The notes beneath the pieces were generated by a model. The model did no database searches, was not told the DNA's origin, and saw only the letters and a list, made by a program, of their open reading frames with translations. 64,000 nucleotides of DNA from Heterohyrax brucei (Eukaryota; Chordata; Mammalia; Hyracoidea; Procaviidae): contig CM053140.1 of NCBI GenBank assembly GCA_028571685.1, forward strand, positions 63,494,201-63,558,200. The letters are read 5' to 3'. This document shows positions 8,874-20,800 of this stretch, piece by piece. A program made the translations under genes and the position numbers. Position 1 is the first letter of the stretch, and every line of letters starts with the position of its first letter.

Positions 8874-11800
8874 GTGAGGCACTAGGGGCAGCAGTGGGTG
8901 GCCCAGCTGCCTCTGAAAGGGCCCCTCATCTTTTCCTTTCACTTACTTTGTATTCAGCCCTTTCTGTTTGCAAGGGTAGGACTCATTTTTTCCCCAGTTT
9001 CTGGTCCTTGTCCCAGACCTCTCCCTCCTTTTGTGTTCCCTCCATCATTTACCTCTAGGCCAGAATCCTGAAAGTCCTCCTCTCTTCCTGCTGTCCCTCA
9101 TCTCTCCCATCTGGGCATCACCAAGTGCTGTGAGTCCTGCTGGAAACCCTGTTGGCATAGTGGCTAAGCTCTATGTCTGCTAACCCAAAAGGTCAACAGT
9201 TCAAATATGCCAGGCATTCCTTAGAAACTTTACAGGGCAGTTCTGTAGTGTCTCTATGAGTTGGAATTGACTCCACTTTGGTCGCTTTTTTTGTTTTTTA
9301 TCCTCTTCTGGAAACCCTGGTGACATAGTGGTTAAGTGCTTAAGTGGTTAAGTTACAGAGTTTAGTCCTCCCTGTAAAGCCCCTCAACCACCTCTCTAAC
9401 TACCTCCTTGCCTCATCCCACCTCGTCCAACTATGCCATAGCCCTGTTCAAAACCAGAATTCTTTAGCAGTTCCCCACTGCCTATGGGATCAAATCAGAA
9501 CTCCTTTGCATGGCACAGAGAGGCTTGCCTGTCTTCATAGCCCCATTTCTGTCTTCTCCCACAGTGTACATTTGGTTCCGCCAGTGCTGAGCTCCTCAAC
9601 TTATACTTTGCAGTGATGTCATGCCTTTGCCCAGGCTGTGACTCTGCCTGGTCCTCTCTTTCAGTCCCTTTCTCTTGCCTATTTCTGGTCATTCCATACC
9701 TCTCTCACTGGTGTTGCTTTTTCCTGATTGCTTCGTGCAGAGTCCCTTTCTCTTGCCTATTTCTGGTCATTCCATACCTCTCTCACTGGTGTTGCTTTTT
9801 CCTGATTGCTTCGTGCAGAGTTTTCTTTCTCCATGGCACTCTGACTGCGCTTTGTAGAAACCTTTGTCTGACATTTGTTGAATGGACTTGTAATTGCTTA
9901 AGGAGTTGCTTGTCTTCCAGACACAAGCTCCTTTTGTGCTAGAGCCCTGTCTGGTCATCTCTGCCCCTTAGAATAATGCCTGACACCAGTGGCTATCACT
10001 AGTAAGTGTTGCATTAAAGGGAATCTGAGTCCCAGGGAAAGTTTAAATGGTGTCTCAGCTTCATAAGATGCTCAGTCCTCAGCAAATCTGCAATGACCAT
10101 GGGACTGTTGTCCACGGGATTGGATTGCATAGGCAGTGGGACTCCGTCAGGTCCTCATTGAGCACCTACTATGTCAAAGGCAGTGGCTGTGAGTCATGGA
10201 TATACCTTCTGCGTAGAAGGAATTTGCCCTTTTCTGGAGAAGACAGACATATAAGTATATAAACAGCTCTGATATGTTGGAAGCACACGCAAAATGCACC
10301 GGCAGCATCTAGGGCAGAGCTGCCTTAGCAGTTTGAGGAAGGTGGCATTTGTGCTGAAATTTGAAGATAGATCGGATCTTGCCAGACAGAAGTAGGGGAA
10401 TAGTATCCTAGTCCTGCAAGTGGGAAAATGATTCAGGCTGGGACTGGAGCTTCAGCTGTATCAGGGGAGGGACTAGGGCTAGGACATGGGGAGATCTCCA
10501 GTGCCAAGCTGTTTGCCTTCAACCCTGTAGACTTGGGGAGCCCCCAAAACTTTTAGAGTAGGGTAGCACTGTGGCTGGAGCTGAGCTTGGGTGGAGTGCC
10601 TGGGGACTGTGAGTGGCATGGACAGGGAGGGAGTTGGGTGAAGTCTCACACTCATCCCTCTTGTTGCACAGGGCAAGGTTGCTGCTTTCTTTGTGGCTGA
10701 CCTGGGGGCCATAGTGTGGAAGCATTTTGGCTTTCTCAAGTGCCTGCCACGAGTCCGGCCCTTTTACGCTGTCAAGTGCAACAGCAGCCCAGGTGTGCTG
10801 AAGGCCCTGGCCGAGCTGGGGCTGGGCTTCAGCTGTGCCAATAAGGTGAGCCCCCTGCCTCCCACCTGTGTGCTGAACCTGGTTGCCTGCAGAGCATGTA
10901 CAGGGCTGGGCTGGTGTGGGTGGGCCCTGAGGAAGCGGCGGTGGGAACTGTAGCTGGTGCCTGTCCTCTGGGAGGAGGGAGGGAGACCTGAGGGGTTCTG
11001 AGCCTGGATTTTGCCATCCTTAAGGTTCCTTTTGAGAACTTTGTGTGTCCCTGGGTGAATGAGCCACCTTTTTTATGGAGATTTGCAAACTCCTTGATAT
11101 ACAACTTTTAATTCTTACAATTAAAAAAAAAAAAAGCCTGTATATCATTGGTTTCACTTTAGTGTTTTCTTCTATAATCTTAATGTGTGACTACAGGATC
11201 TTTGCTAATCCTTTTAGGTTTTCTTGAGTGTGTTTGTGTTCTGCCATTTTCTAAGTTGGCTTCTATTGGTGCCTTAATTTTCTCCTGCTGTCTTCTGACT
11301 TACTTTGCATACAAGGTCCAACAGTTAAGTCCAAGAACTTAATTATTCTAAGAGCTACATACCTCACTGCTGAATATCACTATGGTCACCTTCCAAATAC
11401 TTCTCTTGGGAAGCTATGCACTGAGGCCAGCACCTAGTCCACCATTCAAAGCAATTCTGGAACTGTTTCTGGAATGGCGATTGAACACAGTGGCAAGGTG
11501 GCAAGCTTGTGAACTTAATTGTATAATTGTCTGTGAGGGAGTTTTTAGCCAGTAAACAAATAACTGTGTTAGAACACTCTCTCGACTCACCTGATCTGCC
11601 CCCCAGTGACTTTTTTCTTTACCTGGAGATAAAGGAAATGTTGAAAGGAAGACATTTTGATGACATTCAGGACATCAAGGGTAATACAACAACAGCTCTG
11701 ATGGCCATCCAGAAAGAGTTCCAAAATTACTTTGAAAGGTGCACTGACTAGGTGCTGGTGTCGGTACATAGCTTCCCAAGGGCAGTACTTCAAAGCTGAC

Positions 11801-14800
11801 CATAGTGATATTCAGCAATGAAGTATGTGGCACTTTCTCTAGGATGAGTGTTTGAAATTGTCAGTCCTTCATATGGACTATCATTTAACATTCACCAAAT
11901 ATTTCACTGAACTACAGTTTGACCACTAGGAAAGGCTGACAGTACAGCATAGAACAGGACTCAGTTGTCCTTGAGTTGAATGCTTGGTTCACCTGTTTTC
12001 ATTCTATTCTTGCTTAATGATAAAAGCCTTTAAAACTGCACATTTTTCCTCAGTGTACAGTTTTGGATATATTTATTCGTTCAGCAAATATTTATTGAGC
12101 ACTTACTACAGAGCCAAGTACTCCTCTAGGTGGGAAGTTAACCCCAAACCAAACTCTCTGTCATTCAAGTTGATTCTGACTCACAGTGAGCCCTAGGACA
12201 CAGTAGAACTGCCCCACAGAGTTTCCAAGGAGTGCCTGGTGGATTTGAATGGTCAACTTTTTAGTTAGCAGCTGTAGCACTCAACCACTACAGCACTAGG
12301 GTTTCCAGGTGGGAAGTTAGCAGTGAACAAAATAAAACAGAGACTCTTGTCTCATAGAACTTGCTTTCTGGAATATAAACAAGTTAAGGAATTAAAAAAT
12401 ATGTTTTTAGATGGTAATTTTGGATGGTAAATGCCATGGAGGGTTGGGAGGGAAGGGAGGACTGTTGTTTTAATTAGTTCAACCAGGGAAGGCTTCTCTG
12501 AAGTTTGAATATAGATCTGAAGGAAGCAGGGGATCAAACTATGTAGTTAACTAGGGGGAGAATGTTCTAGGTGGGAGAACAGCAGGTGCAAAGGCCCTGA
12601 GATGAACACATGGCTATACACATTGATTTGTGATACCGTCATTACCGTTATTTTCCTAATGCTTAGCCATGGTGGTTCTGAGAGGGGGGCTCCCTTTTAA
12701 AATCTGGTGAGCAGTATAGTTGGATGTTGTGAGGGAAATTCTAGAAAGTCTTCCTGGAGGAGAAAGGAGGAGAGCCGGCATCGGCAGGGTGACAGAGCTG
12801 GAGAATATTCTGGGTAGGAGAGGGGTGTGCCCCAGGATGGGATGTGCGGAATAAGCAGGTGAGCTCATTGTTGGGCTGTTAGTACTTGATGAATCTCTTC
12901 CTCTTGTCACCTGCAGAGTCTCTTTGCATAAGCCCTTGCTCTGCACACCACATTTGGTGTGTATCTTACATAAAGCCCTGTGAGGTGCATAACCAAAACA
13001 GAAAAACAGGTGCTGTCAGACAGATTCCAACTCATGGCCACCCCATGTGCTGAAGACCAGAACTGCACTCCATGGAGTTCTCAAGGCTGTGTCCTCTAAG
13101 TGGCATCAGATTGCCAGACCTCTGGGTGGATTCAGATTGCCCGGATTTCTGTTAGTAGTTGAGTGTTGAACCGTTTGCACCACCAGGGACTCCTTGTGAG
13201 GTACATAAAACCCAAACTAAACTCATTGCCATCCAGCCTATTCTGTAGAGCTATCCCATGGCGTTGCCAGCGGGTGGGTGGTGGATTCAAATCGCTGACG
13301 TTTTGGTGAGCAGCGCAGCTTTTATCCGCTGTACCACCGGGGCTCCATAGGGGGAGCTGTTTGTGTTTAACGGTTGAGGACACTGGGGCCCGTTGGCACC
13401 CAAGTAGCAGAGCCAGGACTTTCCTCCTCACTGCTGCATGCAGCATTCTGAGTCTCAGTTCTGGGTGAGGAGGAGGGGCAGCCTTTTCCGGCCCCTTCAT
13501 CCAGGAGTGAAGAGCAGGACCAAACCCCAGTAACAAGTGTTCTTAGATTCTGGAAACTCAGCCTTGAGACCCTTGGCCTTCTAGCCACAGGGCTGATTGC
13601 TGGGTGTGAAGCTTAGAAAGACTTTGAAAACTGGGGACGTTAAAAGCAGCTACCAGCTTGCTGAGTGCTTCTGTGGTGCCAGGCACTTTGCCAAGCGTTT
13701 TCTGTGCATGATCTCACTTTCCTTCTCGTAATAGCTCTGTGAAGTTATTATGACTATGATTTTGACAGCAACTCTGTGAGGAAGCACTTAGCCTACAAGG
13801 AAGCAGGCACAGAGGTTGAATGACTTGCCTGAGGTCAGGTACTGGGAAGTAGAAGCATGAGTGTGGGACTGCAGTCTTAACTCCATTGCTACTGTCTTTT
13901 CCAACATCCTTGGGGAGGGAGGTGGCTGAAGGGAGACTTGGCAGGCTAGGGGTGGGTGCCCTGGGCTAACTGCAAGAGTGAGGAGAAGCCAGTCTCCCTT
14001 TCCTGGCATTTGGGACCTTGCAGACCTTTTGGTCAGAAATGGCTCCTGGGATGCACGGCATTTCCTGGAAGGCCGAGACTGCCCTCTCCTGGTCAGCTAC
14101 GTGGTGTGACCACTCTAACAACATGTTGCCTTAGCTGACACAGATGGAGGCCCCTGCTTGAGCCGCAGAGGGTCCAATAGGCTCCAGGGTCATACTTTGC
14201 ACAGGAGTGCTAGTGTACCCACTCACCTTCCCAAGGACCTTGCACCGTGTCTCCTGCCATCATCCCTTGCTTTCTGGTAGTTTTTTTAAAAGTTGTGCTT
14301 TAGGCGAGAATTTATAGCTCAAGTTAACATCTTAAAAATTTTGTGCGTGTACTGTTTTGTGACATTGGTTACAGTCCCCACAATGTGACAACACACTCCC
14401 CCTTTCCACCCCAGGTTCCTTGTGTCCATTCATCTGGTTTCTGTCCCTTCCTGCCATCTCACCCTGCTTTTGGACAGGATCTGCCCTTTTGGTCTTGTGT
14501 ATTTGACTAAACTAAGAAAGCATTTTCTCACGTGTATTATTTTTGACAGGGTTGTTATGAGTCGGAATTGACAGAATTTTTATTTTTATTTTTGGGGGTC
14601 TGTTTAATCTTTGTCTGAAAAGTGGATTTGGGAATGGTTTCAGTTCAGGGGCCATAGTTTTGGGGGTTCCTCCAGTCTCTGTCAAACCATTAAGAGTGTT
14701 CTTTTTAAGTGAACTTGAATTCTGTCCTGGATTTTTCTCCTGCTCTGTCTGAGACTGTCTGTTGTGGTTCCCATCAGGGTCTTTCTTCAGCATCCTCCCA

Positions 14801-17800
14801 TCTTATTTAAAAACCTTTCCTGGACCATATTCCCCTACAGCTAAATCCTTTGCCCCCTCTTCATGGACAACAGAGTTGTCTGCATTGGCTGTTTCTGTCC
14901 TCAGCACCCAGCACTTCAGCCACTGCATCCTAACCTCTGTTTGTTGCGTCTTACCAAGATCCTCAGAAATCTCCAGGATCCCAAATCTACTGAGCACCTT
15001 ATTTATTGCATGGCTTTTTTTTCTTTTGTTGAGCACCTTGTTTTAAATATTGATTTTGAATGAGTCAAATAAGTACTTTGGTTTATTTGCCAAAAAATAA
15101 AAAAGTAGTACATCAGCTTTATGTCACCAGAGATAATACTGTTATGAATATGATGTTATATGGCATTTAAAATATACACATGACCTACAGAATCAGTAGA
15201 AACCAAACTTGCTGCTGTCAAGTTGATTCTGACCCATTGCGACCCTATAGAACAGAGAACTGCCCCATAGAGTTCCCAAGGAGCACCTGGTGGATTCAAA
15301 CTTCTGACCTTTTGGTTAGCAGCTGTAGCATTTAACCCCTATGCCACAGGGTTTCCATATGACCTACAGGAAAATAAAAATATATTCTGTGATTTTATAA
15401 TATAAAAGATATTCATACAGTGTATAAAAAAAAGAATCAACCCAGTGCCGTTGAGTCACTGTCCTTCAATAGCTTTATATTCAGCAGGTTTTAAAGATCT
15501 GTTCCTGTTAATGTATTTCGTGGGGTGACACTCCTTGGTCCTCTTGTTTCTGACCTCTCAACAGTATTCAACACAGATTTTTAAAGAAGAAACTCAGGAA
15601 TGACATGTGCTCCTAGTTCTAAAGAATTAATAAGTATACAAGACGAAACGTGAACACTGCCCTGTAGCTACTGTCACTCTCAGTGGACACCTCTGACAGT
15701 GGAGGCCTCTCCTTCCACCCAGACACAAGCTGACGAGGCAGGATTTGCTTTTTAAAGAAACGGCACTGTAGTCTGTACATGGAGATGTCTGTCTCCTCAC
15801 CTCTTCTCAGGTCCTGAAGCTGGCCCTTCATGTCTCCTGTTGTTAGCTGCTGTCCAGTCGACTCTGACTCATGGCGACCTGCGTACACCAGTGCCATCTT
15901 TATGACTGTTGGTGTACTTGAGTCCATTGTTGCAGCCACTGTGTGTTTTGAAGGCCTTCCAATCGATGGGGCTCATCTTCCAGCATGATATCAGGCAATG
16001 TGTTTGTGATCAAGAGGATTTTCACTGGCTAATTTTCGGAAGTAAAATGCCAAGCTGTTCTTCCAAGTCTTTCTTTGTCTGGAGGTTCTGTTGAAACCTG
16101 TCTCCCATGGGTGATGCTGCTGGTACTTGAAATACTGGTCGCATAGTTCTTAGCATCGTAGCAACACGCAAGTTGCCACAGTATGACAAACTGATGGATG
16201 GTGGTGGTCCCTGTCATATCCTATCCTCTAAATGGTTGTTTTCCTCTGGATTTGATCTCAGGTCTCCCCTCTTATAATGTCTCCCTCTTCCTAGAGTGAT
16301 CCATGTGCTGTCAATGTTTTGATCTCCAGTCCATTCTTATTTATACAGCTGCTAATCCGACACCCTTGGAAGCCCTGGTGGCGTAGTGGTTAAGTGCTAT
16401 ACCTGCTAACCAAAAGGTCAGCAGTTTGAATCTTCCTGGTGCTTCTGGGAAATTCTAAGGAGCAGTTCTACTCTGTCATGTAAGGTCACTATGGGTCAGA
16501 ATCAACTCGATGTCAGTGGGATAGGAATTCTTTTCTTCTCTCTTAGTGTGGCTGAGCTCTTCTGCAGGGCTCGGCTTAGATTTCTGTCCCTCAGAAAGAC
16601 TGCTCTTCATCCCTCACACCCAGCTGTCCCCCTCGTGAGTTCTCTAGCATTCTGTACTTACTCTTCAAGGCTATCTCTCATTTAATTCCATCGTTGTACA
16701 GTGTTCCCTTGTGGCCATCTGCCTTCCCCATCAGCCACAGGGTACCTGGAATCCAGTGTGTTCAGATGCCCTTGTGATCCTCCCGTTTCCCCACGAATGG
16801 CCCTCATTCTGCTGGCTGCTGCAGCCCCTCTTATGTCTGTACCCCACTCCTGTGTGTGTGCCATCACCTCCTGAATGCGTCTCCCACCTTTCTGGAGCAG
16901 GCTGGCATCTCTCCCGGGGTGATTACAGCAGCCGCTGGAAGGGCTCCACAAATCTTCCCAGGACCCCTTGCACTTTCCCTGGGCCCATTTTCATAAGGTA
17001 GCCAGAGTGATATTTTAAAATGCAAATCTGATGGAATGATTTGCTTTCTCGAAACCCTTGAAACTGTTGCCCGTCACTCTCAGAGTAAAATAAAAAAAAT
17101 CTGTGTGTAGCCTTCTAGGTGGTTTCCCTGTTGGCTGTGCCACCTGCCTCTGACCTCATTTTTACCCCTCTGTGCTCACCCTGCCCTGGCACTGCCGTCT
17201 TCTTTCAGCTCCTTGACCAGATCTCTCCTCTTCTTGCCTCTGATTCACCTCGGCACAGGCCATTTCCTCTGCGGGGAACATTCTTTCCTTCCGTCTTGGT
17301 CTGGCTGTGCTCTTCTGCGGGGCTCAGCTTAGATTTCTGTCCCTCTGAAAGGCTACCCTTCATCCGTCACACACAGCTGTCCCCCCATGGGTTCCCTAGC
17401 ATCCTGTATTCACTCTTCAAGGCTATCTCTCTTGTAATTCCATCATTATCCAGTGTTCCCTTGTGGCTGCCTGCTTTCCCCATCAGCCTGAAAGCTCCAT
17501 GGGGTCAGAGATCCTGTCTATTTTATTCACTGCTTGTTTTCATCCACCTATCACAGAGCCTGATGACTCACTGGGTGCTCAGTAACTGTCTCTTCAGCCT
17601 CAAGATTGTATTTATCCGTATGGTAATGAGATTAAGAGCAAGGATGTGCCAGTCTGACAGGTCCTGGGTTAGAATTATGGCTCTGCTCCTTACATGCTGT
17701 GTGATTCTGGATAAGTCACTTAACCACACTTAGCCTCTCCTTCCTTCCTCATGAAATTATTATGGAAATTAAATGAGAATGCACATAAAATATTTAGCAC

Positions 17801-20800
17801 AATGGCTGACAATAAATAAAGTTTCAGTGTATGACAATAACTATTATTTAAATATTTATAATCAAAGAGAAATCACAGGTCTCCAAAGTGTCACCATTCC
17901 TTCCTCCTCTCTTTTCTTCACAAGTATTGAAACAGGAGCAAAAAAAATTCATATCCTTTCAAACTTCAGGCAGGGGTGGAAAGACATTCCTGTCTCTGGG
18001 AAACAAGCTGTCATGACAGCGACCCCAGCTCTGGACTTGGTTGTACCTTTGTGTCCCATTCTGCCACTTACCAACTATGTCAGCACAGCTAGGTGGAACT
18101 CTCTGAACTCAACTTCTTTGAAGTATGGCTGATACATAAGATCATACTAGTTGCTATTAGTTGATGTGACTCACGATGACCCAGTGTATGTCAGAAGAGA
18201 GCTCTGCTCTGTTGTGTTTCCAGTAACTGGTTTTTAGAAGTAGATCACCAGGCCTTTCTTGTGAGGTGCCTCTGGGTTAACCCAAACATCTAACCTATCT
18301 CTTAGCAGCTGAAAGCTTTACCTACACCACCTAGGTGCTCCAGATAGATTGTCAGATAGTGGTAATAAAAAAGGTCATACGATACACCAGTAATATGATA
18401 AGGTAGGGAGAGGCATCGCATGAGATAATTTGCATAAATCTCTAGTGCTGAAAGTTGCTACATTAAAACTAGGCTCTTACTACAGAATCACAATGGCTAA
18501 AAGCTGTTTTTAGGTCTCCTGCTGTGTTTTAAAGCTGCTTCCCTCTTGACTTCTTTCCATTATTCGTGGAGAGTCAAACCCGAGTTTGAAAGTTGATTCC
18601 ACCACCTCCTTGCTATGTGGCTTCTCTGAGTATTAGCTTCCTCCTCTGCAGAATGGCGCTAATACCTGTCTGATAGGGTATTGTAAGTATCCAGAGAAAC
18701 TGTCAGTAAACTTTGGGTGATGGAAGTACAGCCTGCTGCCTGATTTTATGACTTTTTATTGGATCACAGGGAGCTCATTGATTTACATATTGTCTGTGTT
18801 TGCTTTTACACCTCAGTGGCAATCGAACATCTGCAACTGAGACCTCGGGGCCCAGAAAGCCTCCAGTATTTACTCTCTGGCCCTTGGCAGAAAGTTTCCC
18901 AACATGTGACGCAAATCATGTAGCATAGGGCTTGGCTTGTGGTAGGTGCTCAGTGAGCGTAGTTACCACTGTCCTCATTGCGTTACTGTTGTTACAGTCT
19001 GATCATTAATACAGCAGTCAGGCGGAGAGGTGCGAAGGGGTGCCTGAGGGGAGGCAGGTCACCTAGCCCTGTGCTACGTACAGTGCAGGCCTGTGGGGGT
19101 TACACAACCTGTTTCAAAAAGATGCTTGATCTGGTAGATTTTTTTAAAAATAATATTTTACTGTGTTTTCAATGAAAGTTTACACATTAAATTAGGTTCC
19201 CATTTAACAATTTCTACACATTGTCTTCAGTGATGTTGGTTACAGTTTTCACAAAATGTCAACTTTCTCATTACTTGCATTCAGGTTGTTCCATATCCAG
19301 TAGTCTAGTTTTCCTGCCCCTTTCTCTTCCCACCTTTGCTTTAGACAAAAGATTGATCTTTGGTCTCATACAGATGATTTTATGAATGAGCACAGCACTC
19401 ACAGGTGATTTTTTTTTTTTTAATGTCATAAGCCAGTCTATGATCTAGCTAGAAGTTGACCTCGTAGAATAGTTCTGCTTTTAAGGAGTATCTGAAGGCA
19501 ATAGTTTTGAGGAGTCCTCCAGTCTCAACTGGTTCAGTAAACTTGGACTTTTTAAGAATTTGAGTTCATTTTTTTTTTCTTAATTTTTTTTATTGTGATT
19601 AAGTGGAAGTTTACAATCCATGTCAGTTTTCCGTATCCACCTCTCTGCAACTCTGTCTGCTCCCCTTACCCTGTGACAGCACACTCTTCTTTTCCACTCT
19701 TTACTTCCAGTATCCACTCAACTGACCTCTGTCCCCTCCTCTCCAGCCTTTCCCCTTCCCTCTACAAAGAGACCAGTTGACTTTCTTTTTCAAAAATTAA
19801 CTTTTTTTTGCTTGTTTGTTGTACAAACATATATAACATGACATTTGCCAATTTGTCACTTTTTCATGTGTACTGTTTAGTGACATCAACTGCATTAGCC
19901 AGTATCCACTGCCAGCTTTTTATCATGATCTGATGGACTTGCTAATATACCAAATAATATTCTCTAAATACTTAAATCAGTCAGGAAAATGCCCCTCGTA
20001 AGGAGCCCTATGAGTCCATAGGACATCTTTGTGTGAATTAGAAAATGCATCCTTTATTTAAAAACACTAATTGTTATAATTAGTATAGAACAAAGCTGTT
20101 TTACTGCTGAGACCAGAATTGCTAGATAGTACCTGGTTACCATTACCAACCATTCTGGGCAGAAACACAATAGGTGGATCTTGACAGAATGGGAGGAAAA
20201 TGTAGAACAGAACTCATATTCTTCAAAAATCCAGACTGACTAGACTGGTTGAGATTAGAGAGTTCTCCAAGACTATTGCTCTGAGATACTTGTTAAACCT
20301 TGAGCTACAATTACTCCATGCAGTCATCTTTTAGCTAGGTAACAGATTGGTTCATGAAATAGTATCACCTGTGAGTACTGTGCTCCTTTAAAAAGACATC
20401 TACGTGAGACAAAACAATCAGTGTTTACTCTAAAGCAAGCTGAGAAGGCGAGGGGGCAGGGAGACTAGAGCACTAAAAACAGAACTGTGAAAAAGTCCCC
20501 AACGTCAGTGAACTAATTGTGTAGACATTGTTAAATGAGAACGTAATTTGTGATGTAAACTTGCACAAAAATATTATTTCAAAAATAATAAGGTATTGTT
20601 TTTAAAAAGATGCTTTACAATTAGGTATTTATAATAAACTTATCAATCTGTCACTTTTTCTATGTGAGAATGCCCCCACCTGGATTGTGCAGTATGTAAC
20701 TTACTTTGCCATCCACGGCAGCCCTGTCTGTCAAGGAAGGGTGAACCAGCATCAGTCTTGATTTCTGTGCATATATCTGTTGGCTTAAAGTGAGGCCTGT

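Larger units (their letters stand above)
8874..10671 (+). other. AZIN2 intron after coding exon 1
   Basis: A 1.8-kb GT-AG intron. It holds an AfroSINE (9140-9300), a second AfroSINE head fragment (9308-9352) and a perfect 78-bp tandem duplication (9663-9818). The rest looks unique or is anciently repeat-derived. No other gene is seen. Confidence 0.9.

Noticed and set aside
9613-9942. Open frame with a duplicated 26-residue block
   Set aside because: The repeat simply reflects the 78-bp DNA duplication, whose period is a multiple of three; intronic with no splice evidence.
11527-11751. Possible functional mariner transposase
   Set aside because: Only the C-terminal part is present, the upstream catalytic residues are missing, and all five copies share this truncation.
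16369-16440. Possible tRNA gene
   Set aside because: The A- and B-box-like stretches are the tRNA-derived head of AfroSINE; no cloverleaf with a proper acceptor stem can be drawn.
17119-17733. 204-codon open frame
   Set aside because: It lies across L2-like and MIR sequence, has no known domain and has low-complexity hydrophobic composition.
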